Origin: a virus
Virus record (IMG/VR): IMGVR_UViG_3300046002_010079
Coordinates: 1-37,759 of that record
Reading direction: 5' to 3' (one strand)
DNA: 37,759 nucleotides
The notes under the pieces are model-generated. The model did no database searches. It was not told the origin of the DNA and was given only the letters and a program-made list of their open reading frames with translations. Below, in pieces: positions 8,236 to 15,358 of this stretch. Both the position numbers and the translations under genes were made by a program. Within the stretch, counting starts at the first letter, position 1. Each line of letters starts with the position of its first letter.

Positions 8236-8243
8236 CAAATGTA
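8236..8243 (-). promoter_or_regulatory. Bacteroidota-type -7 box upstream of the leader RNA
   Basis: The minus strand reads TACATTTG, an exact match to TAnnTTTG. No clear -33 TTTG is visible upstream. The expected start site, about 7 nt from the box centre, falls near 8232. Confidence 0.6.
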
Positions 8244-8253
8244 TAAAAGTTTT

Positions 8254-8967
8254 TTAATTAATATCAAAAATATCTAAAAATTCTTTTTCGTTAATCGTTT
8301 TAATATTTAAATCTTCGATAATTTTTATTTTTGATGGACCAGCGTTTTCTCCTAAAACCACATAATCAGTTAATTTATTTACAGAAGATTTTGTTTTACC
8401 TCCTACTGAAAAAATTATCTCAGCCATATCATTTCTTACAGGATAAGATTCAAAAGTACCTGTAATAACAATATTTTTATCATAAAAAATATGGCCTTTA
8501 TTTATAACATCATTTAAATCAGGATTTCTTAATTCAGGAGAAACTGTTTTTAATTCTAAAGAAGGTTTATCTTCAAAATTAAAGTTTGGATTTGCTGCTT
8601 TTCTTTTCTTTGCTTTTGGTCTAACAAATTTATTTAAAAGACTTAAACTTAAATTAAAACTTAACTCTTTAAAATAAGGGATATATTCTGAAAAATGGGA
8701 ATATCTTTTCAAATCAGAATTTAAATGAAGTAATAGGTAAATTCCAATCACTCCAATTTCAGAAACTCTATCTTCATAATAATTTAAATTAGATCTAAAA
8801 AGAAAGGTTTTTCCAAATAAGTGGCATTTTTTTATTGTAGTTAAAATTAGTTTATCAAAGTTTTCTTCTTTAATATTAAATAGGTTTATAATAGAATTTC
8901 TATCTAAACAATCTAAATCTCTTCCATAAAAATCAGAGACGTAACAAGCGTTTTCAATTTCATACAT
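8254..8967 (-). CDS. BRCT-domain protein, 237 aa
   Basis: Residues about 160-237 read as a BRCT domain like the C-terminal one of NAD-dependent DNA ligases: KNIVITGTFESYPVRNDMAE, IIFSVGGKTKSSVNKLTDYV, VLGENAGPSKIKIIEDL and EKEFLDIF. The first 115 residues are helical with no recognised motif, joined by a lysine-rich linker (FVRPKAKKRKAANPN). No ligase or polymerase catalytic domain is attached. BRCT domains bind DNA ends, nicks or phosphoproteins. The gene is noticeably more AT-rich than its neighbours, has its own host-type promoter, and sits behind a strong terminator, so it looks like a moron: a gene carried for host or defence functions rather than virion building. Confidence 0.75.
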   Translation of the reverse strand: MYEIENACYVSDFYGRDLDCLDRNSIINLFNIKEENFDKLILTTIKKCHLFGKTFLFRSNLNYYEDRVSEIGVIGIYLLLHLNSDLKRYSHFSEYIPYFKELSFNLSLSLLNKFVRPKAKKRKAANPNFNFEDKPSLELKTVSPELRNPDLNDVINKGHIFYDKNIVITGTFESYPVRNDMAEIIFSVGGKTKSSVNKLTDYVVLGENAGPSKIKIIEDLNIKTINEKEFLDIFDIN

Positions 8968-8991
8968 AATTTTAGGTTTCAGTTAGTCCCA

Positions 8992-8999
8992 CAAAATTA
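8992..8999 (-). promoter_or_regulatory. Bacteroidota-type -7 box for the BRCT gene
   Basis: The minus strand reads TAATTTTG, an exact TAnnTTTG match, 24 nt before the ATG at 8967 and directly behind the terminator at 9001-9032. This would allow expression independent of the head unit, for example in the lysogen. Confidence 0.6.
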
Positions 9000-9000
9000 C

Positions 9001-9032
9001 AAAAAAAAGCGTCCCCTTTCGAGAACGCTTTT
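9001..9032 (-). terminator. Strong terminator ending the head-gene unit
   Basis: A 12-bp stem (9005-9016 with 9021-9032, three G-U pairs on the RNA strand) with a GAAA tetraloop is followed by U8 (9008-9001). It lies 36 bp past the stop codon of the gene at 9069. Confidence 0.9.
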
Positions 9033-9068
9033 CCTACTAACCAAAGTATTTATTAAAATGAAAAAAGC

Positions 9069-9629
9069 CTAAACCATAGGAGTCAATAAGATGGCTCCTT
9101 TGTAAATTGGAGCGGGTCCAAAATTCTTATCACTAAAAGTAATCGTTGCAGAGTTCTTGCCTTCAAGAGTTGCTTCGATGTTGTGCTCTACTTTTACAGT
9201 TGCCTGTAAACGTGCAGAACCCAACTGGCGAACGTTTCCTGTTCCAAACTCTTCTAACAATACTACCAATTTTTGATTTTTTACCCAACGGCAAAAACCA
9301 AGGACTTCTGCAGTAGATCCTGCAATCTCAACAACCAATTCGTTTTGGAATAAAGAACGTCCGTTCTCACCAATTTGAGTTGATTTGATAGTTCCTGTTT
9401 CGGTAATGGTTTCAATTTGCCAGAATCTCTTCGTTGATTTAAAAACGTGAGCTGTAGCAATCTCTGCCAATTCTGCGAAAGTGTCCGCAACCAATGCAAC
9501 GTTTGCATCACAAATCTTTAAAGGATCGTTGATAGTTGTAAAGTCACTATGCAAGGCATAATAAACTTTATTGACTAATCCTGATACTGGTTCGCAGCTT
9601 TCGCCGCCAATGTCTTCTAATACTACCAT
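9069..9629 (-). CDS. Structural protein, tail-tube candidate, 186 aa
   Basis: The protein is beta-rich with alternating hydrophobic strands (FQNELVVEIAGSTAEVLGFC, KLVVLLEEFGTG, ARLQATVKVEHNIEATLEG, NSATITFSDKNF), a pattern like that of phage tail-tube proteins. It is the last gene of the capsid unit, one base after the stop of the preceding small gene, and ends at a strong terminator. No tail-tube gene was found next to the tape measure, which makes this a candidate, but a decoration or other head protein is also possible. Confidence 0.45.
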   Translation of the reverse strand: MVVLEDIGGESCEPVSGLVNKVYYALHSDFTTINDPLKICDANVALVADTFAELAEIATAHVFKSTKRFWQIETITETGTIKSTQIGENGRSLFQNELVVEIAGSTAEVLGFCRWVKNQKLVVLLEEFGTGNVRQLGSARLQATVKVEHNIEATLEGKNSATITFSDKNFGPAPIYKGAILLTPMV

Positions 9630-9630
9630 C

Positions 9631-9954
9631 TTATTTTTGTTTAAGAATGAATGAGTTCAATTTTAATAATTCTTCTAATACTTCTGGAGCATTGGCCACG
9701 GCATCTGCAACATCATATTTCTTTCCTTTAAAAACGAACGCACCAGTGGTGAATTCATATTCTTTTCCTTCTTCCGAAATAAAAGTGTCCGGTGCAATAA
9801 GCTCCACTTCTAATACTTCTCCAACCTCTTGAGCAGCAAAACCAGTTACGGTTGACACTTCTTCCGTTGCTACAACTTCCGTTGTCACAACTTCTTCTTG
9901 AATAACAGCAGCAGTCTCATCGACCACTGCTGTTTCTTTTTTAGCTTTTGCCAT
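9631..9954 (-). CDS. Low-complexity small structural-unit protein, 107 aa
   Basis: The first ~45 residues are alanine/valine/glutamate/threonine-rich (VVTTEVVATEEVSTVTGFAA). The second half has short predicted strands around TGAFVFKGKKYDVADAVANA and a leucine-rich end. It lies between the major capsid gene (10 bp gap) and the tail-tube candidate. Function unknown; a head-associated or connector role is inferred from position only. Confidence 0.6.
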   Translation of the reverse strand: MAKAKKETAVVDETAAVIQEEVVTTEVVATEEVSTVTGFAAQEVGEVLEVELIAPDTFISEEGKEYEFTTGAFVFKGKKYDVADAVANAPEVLEELLKLNSFILKQK

Positions 9955-9964
9955 TTGCTTCTAA

Positions 9965-10924
9965 TTAAGCTGGTTTAAATGCGTAAACCAATTGATTGTA
10001 AGCAAATCCAATTCCTTCGTACCAATCCAGCATCAATGAAACTTCACGTTTGCTTTCTTCTACTTTAGGAGACTGCATTCCGTTCACTTTACGAATGTGC
10101 AAGAAGTTATCCACCGGAGTGGCGAAGATATACCCAGAACCAGCCATTGAAGGCAAGGCTACTAATTCAACATTTGACGAAAAGTCGATTGTAGCTTCAC
10201 CAGCTTTGTAATCGATGTTTGTTCCAAAAGTGTTTCTTTGGTCGCGGAAATAGTTTCTTAGGAACTTAGGCTCCATATAGATTCTAATTTTTGCGCCTTC
10301 CAATGCTTCGTTGGTGGCCAACATATCATCGTGAAACTCTTCGATTGCTTCAACCATTGTAGATGGAGTTGGCAATGCAGTCAAAGCAATAGCGTTGATT
10401 GTAGTTGCAGTCAAACCGTCGTCGATCAGTTTTTTCAAACCGGTCATTGTTCCTGCAGCAGTTCCAGCAGTTCCCGGTGTAGGAGCTACATAAACACCAG
10501 CCCAATACGCTTTTGTTTCCATATCGTGAGCGATTTGCGGTGCAATTTCGCTTTCCAATAAGTAACGAACGATTGGCCAGTTGGCTCTTTCTTGCTCAGT
10601 CAATGAAGCAAGGAAACCCAACCAAGAAGATTTTACATCGTCTGGGTACAAAGACACATCGATTTTAGCATTTCTCAAACGGATTTCGTTTGGTACAAAA
10701 GTCAAATCACCTTTTGTGGTGAATGCTTTTTGGAACGCTTGAACAATTTCTCCCAATACAGTATTGGCAGAACGATAAATATCACCATCAGTGATGATTG
10801 GTTTCGCGTAACTCGGAGTCACAGCAGGTTGACGAATAGCGGCTTTAAGACGCTCTAAGTTTTGACCTTCATTCAAATAGTAAGCACCAAAGGCGGTTAC
10901 CAAGTCAGTTTTTACGATTGACAT
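9965..10924 (-). CDS. Major capsid protein, 319 aa
   Basis: It lies directly behind the protease/scaffold gene and has the size of HK97-fold capsid subunits. Consistent features are an N-terminal helical arm, long stretches with LRNAKIDVSLYPDDVKSSWL and a C-terminal end in FAYNQLVYAFKPA after a strand-rich domain (KIRIYMEPKFLRNYFRDQRN, GSGYIFATPVDNFLHIRKVN). It would build the icosahedral shell. No proteolytic site can be assigned, though the neighbouring S49-type peptidase suggests that the prohead is processed. The HK97 fold is inferred from context and not shown by motif. Confidence 0.8.
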   Translation of the reverse strand: MSIVKTDLVTAFGAYYLNEGQNLERLKAAIRQPAVTPSYAKPIITDGDIYRSANTVLGEIVQAFQKAFTTKGDLTFVPNEIRLRNAKIDVSLYPDDVKSSWLGFLASLTEQERANWPIVRYLLESEIAPQIAHDMETKAYWAGVYVAPTPGTAGTAAGTMTGLKKLIDDGLTATTINAIALTALPTPSTMVEAIEEFHDDMLATNEALEGAKIRIYMEPKFLRNYFRDQRNTFGTNIDYKAGEATIDFSSNVELVALPSMAGSGYIFATPVDNFLHIRKVNGMQSPKVEESKREVSLMLDWYEGIGFAYNQLVYAFKPA

Positions 10925-10944
10925 AAAATGTGGTTTTTAATTAA

Positions 10945-11400
10945 TTAATTGTTTAAAGCGGCCGTAACATCGATTCCACCAATAACATTTCCTTTAGTGG
11001 TATTTTCGACGTCAATAATTGTATTCGTGTGGCTTGCACCATCTTTACTTCCCATTTCCAGAACTTTTGCGTTTAAGGCAATCGTTTTTTCGGCAAGGGT
11101 TCCTTCAACAGTTAAACCTGCAGAAGTCATCATTGCATCAATAGAAGTTTCAATTCCAACAACTGTTTCTTGTGTTGCGGTCAATTGGGTTTGTGCGTTT
11201 GCAAGATCTTCATTGGTTTGCGCCAAAGCGGATTGCAATTCAATGTCGTTCGAAGTATTGGATGCTTCCAATTCAGCCAAACGATTTTCGAGAGTGTCAA
11301 GCTGTTCAAAGTTTAAATAACTTCCGTTCTCTTCCGTGGAAGCCAATGGAGCATCTAAACCCAAAACCGCTTGCACATTAGGCAATTGTTTTGTGTTCAT
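10945..11400 (-). CDS. Possible nested scaffold protein from an internal start, 151 aa
   Basis: Inside the protease frame an ATG at 11400 (MNTKQLPNVQAVLGLD) follows an A-rich stretch (AATAAAAATACAAAT) that would suit Bacteroidota translation initiation. The boundary coincides with the end of the peptidase domain. Starting here would yield a free scaffold, as with the nested Nu3 scaffold in the lambda C gene. This is inference from the start context and domain boundary. Confidence 0.4.
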   Translation of the reverse strand: MNTKQLPNVQAVLGLDAPLASTEENGSYLNFEQLDTLENRLAELEASNTSNDIELQSALAQTNEDLANAQTQLTATQETVVGIETSIDAMMTSAGLTVEGTLAEKTIALNAKVLEMGSKDGASHTNTIIDVENTTKGNVIGGIDVTAALNN

Positions 11401-12267
11401 ATTTGTATTTTTATTGTTTGAAATTTTAGAAGCGTTCGAAAGCATTACCACTTTATCGAATGCTTTTTGGATGGTTCCCAATTCGTCAACTAATCCTAAA
11501 GAAAGACTTTCGCCTGGTGCGTAAATTGCACCTTCAAAAACCGAGGAATCAATTCCGGGATGGTATAAATTAACATCGTCAACAAATTTGTCACGTGCCG
11601 GATCTAATATGTTTTTTATAAGTAAGGCATCGGAGCCTTCTTTCATTGCGCGGTGTTCTTCATTCTTTCTGGAAGAGCCTGTAGCATAAATGTCTTTTAT
11701 AATTCCACCTTCGGCTTCAAGTATGCCGTCAAGGTTTACATAAGTAAGCATCGTTCCAATGGATCCAATAAGGTCCGCATTAGGATTCACCACAATATGG
11801 TCGCAAGCGGCAGCCACATAATAAGCAGCCGAAGCCATAACACCGTCCGTATAAGCAACAATAGGTTTGGAATAATTATGAAGGTATTCGGCAAATTCTG
11901 CCAATCCTGAAACTTGGCCACCCGGACAGTCAATGTCCAGAACCACACCCACAACATTGTCGTTAGCTTCCCATTCTTTCAGTAAACGAGTCATCGAGCG
12001 TGTTCCTGCTGGACCGCACATTTGATCGTATTTGAATAATGGAGTTTTTATCGATAAAACATTGATATACTGCGAAGCGGAATTAATCTCTGGAACATCG
12101 GTGAAGTCTTCACCATCCATTTCCATAAAAACAACAGGAAGTTTTGAAGCTACTTCTTTGATTTCATTTCCTTTTATCAATGATAATAATTGAGGCATCA
12201 TTGATGAAGCTCCCGAAGAAGTAATCATCCAATGTGAGTTCAAAAGGCTGTAAGTGTTGTTTTTCAT
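10945..12267 (-). CDS. Prohead protease (S49/SppA-type) fused to a scaffold-like domain, 440 aa
   Basis: Residues 40-280 form an S49/ClpP-fold serine peptidase: VVLDIDCPGGQVSGLAEF, then DGVMASAAYY with catalytic serine 146, and SSRKNEEHR with the likely general-base lysine 201. Residues from about 290 are a coiled-coil-rich, glutamate/threonine/alanine-rich tail (LENRLAELEAS, LQSALAQTNEDLANAQTQL) like a scaffolding protein. I choose ATG 12267 (MKNNTYSLL); the frame also offers TTG two codons upstream. The late promoter (c) lies upstream at 12303-12338. The protease would cut scaffold, capsid arms and itself during head maturation. Confidence 0.85.
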   Translation of the reverse strand: MKNNTYSLLNSHWMITSSGASSMMPQLLSLIKGNEIKEVASKLPVVFMEMDGEDFTDVPEINSASQYINVLSIKTPLFKYDQMCGPAGTRSMTRLLKEWEANDNVVGVVLDIDCPGGQVSGLAEFAEYLHNYSKPIVAYTDGVMASAAYYVAAACDHIVVNPNADLIGSIGTMLTYVNLDGILEAEGGIIKDIYATGSSRKNEEHRAMKEGSDALLIKNILDPARDKFVDDVNLYHPGIDSSVFEGAIYAPGESLSLGLVDELGTIQKAFDKVVMLSNASKISNNKNTNMNTKQLPNVQAVLGLDAPLASTEENGSYLNFEQLDTLENRLAELEASNTSNDIELQSALAQTNEDLANAQTQLTATQETVVGIETSIDAMMTSAGLTVEGTLAEKTIALNAKVLEMGSKDGASHTNTIIDVENTTKGNVIGGIDVTAALNN

Positions 12268-12302
12268 TGACAAAAAAAATTTGTACTGTAATTTCTACAA
12301 TA

Positions 12303-12338
12303 CAAATTTTAGGTATTTGTCAAACTTAAAATAGGACA
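12303..12338 (-). promoter_or_regulatory. Late promoter candidate (c), head unit
   Basis: TGTCCTAT (12338-12331) is followed after 20 nt by AAAATTTG (12310-12303). The -7-like box is one arm of a 10-bp inverted repeat (12276-12285 with 12301-12310, 15-nt spacer), which may be an operator. The gene start lies 35 nt beyond the box. Confidence 0.65.
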
Positions 12339-12342
12339 GAAT

Positions 12343-12807
12343 TTAAGGTGTGTAATAAACCGGGCGTTTTTTGGTCTCACCTTTGATTGTCACTTGCGTG
12401 AACGCTGTTCCATCTACCTTGGTCCCTTCGTTGATTTCGTAATTCATATATAAAGGTTCCAAGTTGGTTCCATATATTTTTTTGAAATCATTGTTCAGTT
12501 TACCAATAGCAACTCCGGGTTTATTGGCATATTGTTCAAGGAGTTGTTCCAATGCTTCGCTCCTGGTGATCAGTTTAAATGAAATTGCAATTTGTTGAAC
12601 CGTTCCTTCTGGTCCTTGTTTTGGATTCACATTCACATCAATAGAGTCTGGTTCAATCAAAGCTTCCACGTCATTTACATAAGGTGTGAATGTAATTTGT
12701 CCAGAATTTTCATCTGTAGTCACAAAAGGCCAGTTTGAAGTTTCCTCCAGTAAGAGAAAATTCAATTCGGCAAAACCGGGTAATTTTTCGTCGCAAGAAA
12801 ATGTCAT
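12343..12807 (-). CDS. Beta-rich structural protein candidate, 154 aa
   Basis: I do not recognise a family. The sequence is beta-rich (SGQITFTPYVNDVEALIEPD, VQQIAISFKLITRSEALEQL, GTAFTQVTIKGETKKRPVYY) with no membrane segment or signal, as in many phage virion proteins. It lies just upstream of the late promoter of the protease/capsid unit, so it may be transcribed earlier or from a separate promoter at 13369-13376. Virion role is an inference from composition and neighbourhood. Confidence 0.55.
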   Translation of the reverse strand: MTFSCDEKLPGFAELNFLLLEETSNWPFVTTDENSGQITFTPYVNDVEALIEPDSIDVNVNPKQGPEGTVQQIAISFKLITRSEALEQLLEQYANKPGVAIGKLNNDFKKIYGTNLEPLYMNYEINEGTKVDGTAFTQVTIKGETKKRPVYYTP

Positions 12808-12882
12808 AATTTTTTAAATTTATTTTTATTAAACTGTCGTATTTTGCCATCAATCATACTGTGGCTTTCAATGATTTATGTA

Positions 12883-13347
12883 CTACTGATTTACTATTGT
12901 AGTCAATTTTTTTACTTTTATTTGCTCCCCAGAATACCTTTGATATTTCCTATACATCGATTCGAGCTTCATTTCATTTTCTGATATATCATAAATCAGA
13001 AAGAAGAGTTTGATGCTTTTCATTGCGTTGGTCTTTCCTTTGAGCAGTTCCAAATCAATAAAAGAGTAGAAATCCTCAAAAAATAACTTTTCGAGACAGT
13101 TCCCCAGGAACCGAGCTTTGTTTTTATCGATGTTGAATCCTTTTTTGTTGAAATAAAAGGATGGAATCGTTAATTCGTACTTTTCGAACTCTAAAATCTT
13201 CCGTTCTGGAGCTTCCACTTTGTTGTTGATCAGTTCCAGCAGCAACAAACCTAAAAATGTTTTTTTCGTGACCGTGTGAACGGAGCCATATTTCTTAATC
13301 AAGTACTTTTTAACGTGAATTTTGACTGGAATAGAAATCGAAATCAT
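12883..13347 (-). CDS. Hypothetical protein beside the iterated repeats, 154 aa
   Basis: I choose ATG 13347 (MISISIPVKIHVKKYLIKKY). The frame extends to 13461, but a -7 box at 13369-13376 would place the transcription start about 18 nt before 13347, and the extension is a low-complexity phenylalanine/leucine run. The protein is basic and helical (TVTKKTFLGLLLLELINNKV, GNCLEKLFFEDFYSFIDLEL) with no recognised motif. It is the only gene directly downstream of the GGGAACT repeat cluster, so a repeat-binding replication or regulatory role is possible, but there is no motif to support that. Confidence 0.65.
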   Translation of the reverse strand: MISISIPVKIHVKKYLIKKYGSVHTVTKKTFLGLLLLELINNKVEAPERKILEFEKYELTIPSFYFNKKGFNIDKNKARFLGNCLEKLFFEDFYSFIDLELLKGKTNAMKSIKLFFLIYDISENEMKLESMYRKYQRYSGEQIKVKKLTTIVNQ

Positions 13348-13368
13348 AAAAAATTTTTTAAGGTTTAC

Positions 13369-13376
13369 CAAATTTA
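13369..13376 (-). promoter_or_regulatory. Bacteroidota-type promoter for the 154-aa gene
   Basis: The minus strand reads TAAATTTG, an exact TAnnTTTG match, with a TTTG 22 nt upstream that fits the -33 element. It supports the start at 13347 and puts the GGGAACT repeats upstream of the promoter. Confidence 0.6.
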
Positions 13377-13445
13377 GCCTTTTTTTGGTAAAAAAGCTCA
13401 AAAAATAATATATATCTGCAAAAAAGCATATTATTTCTGAAAAAA

Positions 13446-13667
13446 AGTTCCCCAAGTTCACTTATTTGATTATCAAAGAGTTAAACTTTAAAAAGTACGG
13501 GAACTTCGGGAACTATTGTTCGTTTTGGAGGAACTCTAAAAAATAGTTCCCGTAATTCCCGTAAATTCAGCAATAGTTCCCCAAAATAATATTTATCTAA
13601 TATATTGATATATAGTACTTTATATAATTAATAATACCTATATATTTCTTCGGGAACTTCGGGAACT
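13446..13667 (+). repeat. Iterated (A/T)CGGGAACT repeats around an AT-rich block; origin candidate
   Basis: Direct 9-bp pairs ACGGGAACT+TCGGGAACT lie at 13497-13514 and TCGGGAACT twice at 13650-13667. Inverted copies AGTTCCCGT+AATTCCCGT lie at 13545-13562, AGTTCCCC at 13575-13582 and AGTTCCCC at 13446-13453; a degenerate GAGGAACT is at 13528-13535. GGGAACTATTG (13508-13518) and CAATAGTTCCC (13571-13581) are perfect inverted repeats. Between the blocks, 13583-13648 is almost purely A/T. Together with 13462-13823 this is the longest stretch without a gene. It resembles an iteron origin or a multi-site regulatory region; a G-rich patch (GGGGGTGCGGGGG) lies at about 13724-13736. Confidence 0.6.
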
Positions 13668-13753
13668 ATTTTCACCTTCTTTTTTCAGTAAAAAAAAATT
13701 TTTCGAAAATTTTTTAAATTCACGGGGGTGCGGGGGTTTCCGAAAATTGATAT

Positions 13754-13782
13754 AAAAAAACCCAATCCGGGTGGATTGGGTT
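13754..13782 (-). terminator. Terminator behind the Xer-like recombinase gene
   Basis: AACCCAATCC (13759-13768) and GGATTGGGTT (13773-13782) form a 10-bp stem with a 4-nt loop; the minus strand ends in U7. It lies 41 bp past the recombinase stop at 13824 and could work weakly in the other direction too. Confidence 0.85.
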
Positions 13783-13823
13783 TTATATTTGTATATACAA
13801 ATGTCTAGTATTTGAAAAAAAAA

Positions 13824-14627
13824 CTAAATTGGTAAATTTAATTTTGAAAGCGAAGCTGTGGAAACGTGACAATATATTTCTGTAGTTTTTACATTGGAGT
13901 GTCCAAGGTGTTTTTGTATGTATCTTAGATCTGTTCCGGCTTCGAGCAAAGCGGTGGCATTTGAATGTCGAAGTAAGTGCATGTGGTATTCTTTGCCAAT
14001 GTATTTTTTTACCAATTGGTTACAACTCGTTTCGCTGTATTGATTTGTGAATTGGCCGTTGAATAAATACTCCTTTGGTCGATACTCAAGGAAATAGATT
14101 CGAAGCAACTCCAGAACCTTCTGGCTTAACGGAACAATCCGGTCTTTGTTTCCTTTTGAGTTCCGAATAAAAATAAGCATCCGTTTGCTGTCGATATCCG
14201 AGATTAAAAGATTAATGACTTCCGAAACTCTCATTCCTGTAGAATAAGTCATCGTGAGCAACGCCTTGTGTTTTGTGTTGGTAATTTTATCCAATTGATT
14301 AAGCAGAAATTCTTTCTCAATGATTTTTGGGAGTTTCCTTTCGCTTCTTGGATATTCAATATACTTGAACTTCATTGGTTGTTTGATCACATATTTATAA
14401 AACAACTTCAAAGCCGAAAGCGAATGACACATCGAGTTCCTGGTCTTAAATTGAAGCAGCCACGTTTTAATGGCTGCTTCATTTATTTTTGAAGGTTCTG
14501 TGAACAATTGATTGTGACCTTTCAAAAACTGCTCCACCTGATAAACATAGTTTTTAATGGTGTTTTCTGCATAGTTTTTGAGTTCCAACTCTTTCCGATA
14601 CAAAATAAGGTACTTAGGAATTTCCAT
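13824..14627 (-). CDS. Tyrosine recombinase, XerC/D-like, 267 aa
   Basis: Domains are an N-terminal core-binding (SAM-like) domain at residues 1-85 and a catalytic domain from about 105. Catalytic residues read R133 (STGMRVSEV), K158 (NSKGNKDR), H217-x-x-R220 (HLLRHS), H243 (LGHSNVKTT) and Y252 (EIYCHV). Unlike the recombinase at 24538-25743 it lacks an N-terminal arm-binding domain, so it resembles Xer recombinases or those of simple elements. It is the last gene of the unit with the Mom-like and methyltransferase genes and has its own terminator. Possible roles are resolution of genome dimers, integration into a dif-like site, or movement of the flanking gene block. Confidence 0.85.
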   Translation of the reverse strand: MEIPKYLILYRKELELKNYAENTIKNYVYQVEQFLKGHNQLFTEPSKINEAAIKTWLLQFKTRNSMCHSLSALKLFYKYVIKQPMKFKYIEYPRSERKLPKIIEKEFLLNQLDKITNTKHKALLTMTYSTGMRVSEVINLLISDIDSKRMLIFIRNSKGNKDRIVPLSQKVLELLRIYFLEYRPKEYLFNGQFTNQYSETSCNQLVKKYIGKEYHMHLLRHSNATALLEAGTDLRYIQKHLGHSNVKTTEIYCHVSTASLSKLNLPI

Positions 14628-14678
14628 TTGTGAAGTGTTTAATTTGTTGGTGTTTGTATGCTTTTTTTACATATAGTA

Positions 14679-15358
14679 GTTGTGTGCAATTGCTACGAAC
14701 CTGCATCTAATGAAATTTTCGGGTAAGGCTCGACTTTGTATTTCAATTTTCCTAAAAGCTCTTTTTTTCTTTTAGGCTTGCAGTTGAAGTAAACGTATCT
14801 GTGCTTTCGTGGTCTGTCAACTAAGCTAAATTTATCACCATATTTTTCCCTTATTTCAACTGCCGTGTATTTGTCTGCAATGGTTTGGCAATGCTTATCA
14901 TTACCTTCAATAGTCCAGTTTGTTCTTTTTGCCGATAACCCTGTATAAATCCAATTAGTAGCCTGATAAACTATGCCTATATGCCCTTGTTGAATTTCTG
15001 CATAGCTTACAATTATTTCCTTATCAACTTTACCAATTGTATTTCCAATCAAAAAACTTTCAGTGTTCTTTGGAGTTCCGTCCTTTACCCAAAGCCTTGT
15101 AAGCTCAATCACATTATCCTTTTCATCCAAACCACAAATCCCACCCCTCAAAGGTGCTGATGATGGCGTTCCGTAAATAACCACACCAATAATGTTTTTT
15201 GATTGCTTGCAGAATAAACCAAAGGCAAAAGAACAAGGTGCTTTGCGATGTAGGTAATGATTTTTAACAACCAAATCCATTGCAGTTTTATAGTCAATTC
15301 GTTCAATAAAAAAAAGAGCTTTTGGGCTTTCCGTTGATAAACCGCAACTGCACACAAC
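14679..15358. repeat. 15-bp inverted repeats bracketing the Mom-like gene
   Basis: GTTGTGTGCAATTGC (14679-14693) and GCAACTGCACACAAC (15344-15358) are inverted copies with one mismatch; some flanking bases also match. The left copy overlaps the stop region and the right copy lies inside the first ~30 codons of the gene. This looks like the edge of a transferred cassette. Confidence 0.5.

Noticed and set aside
13348-13461. 38-residue N-terminal extension of the 154-aa gene
   Set aside because: Low-complexity phenylalanine/leucine run, and the promoter box at 13369-13376 places transcription start downstream of it.
13446-13667. CRISPR array
   Set aside because: Repeats are only 8-9 bp, occur in both orientations and have no regular spacers; no cas genes.
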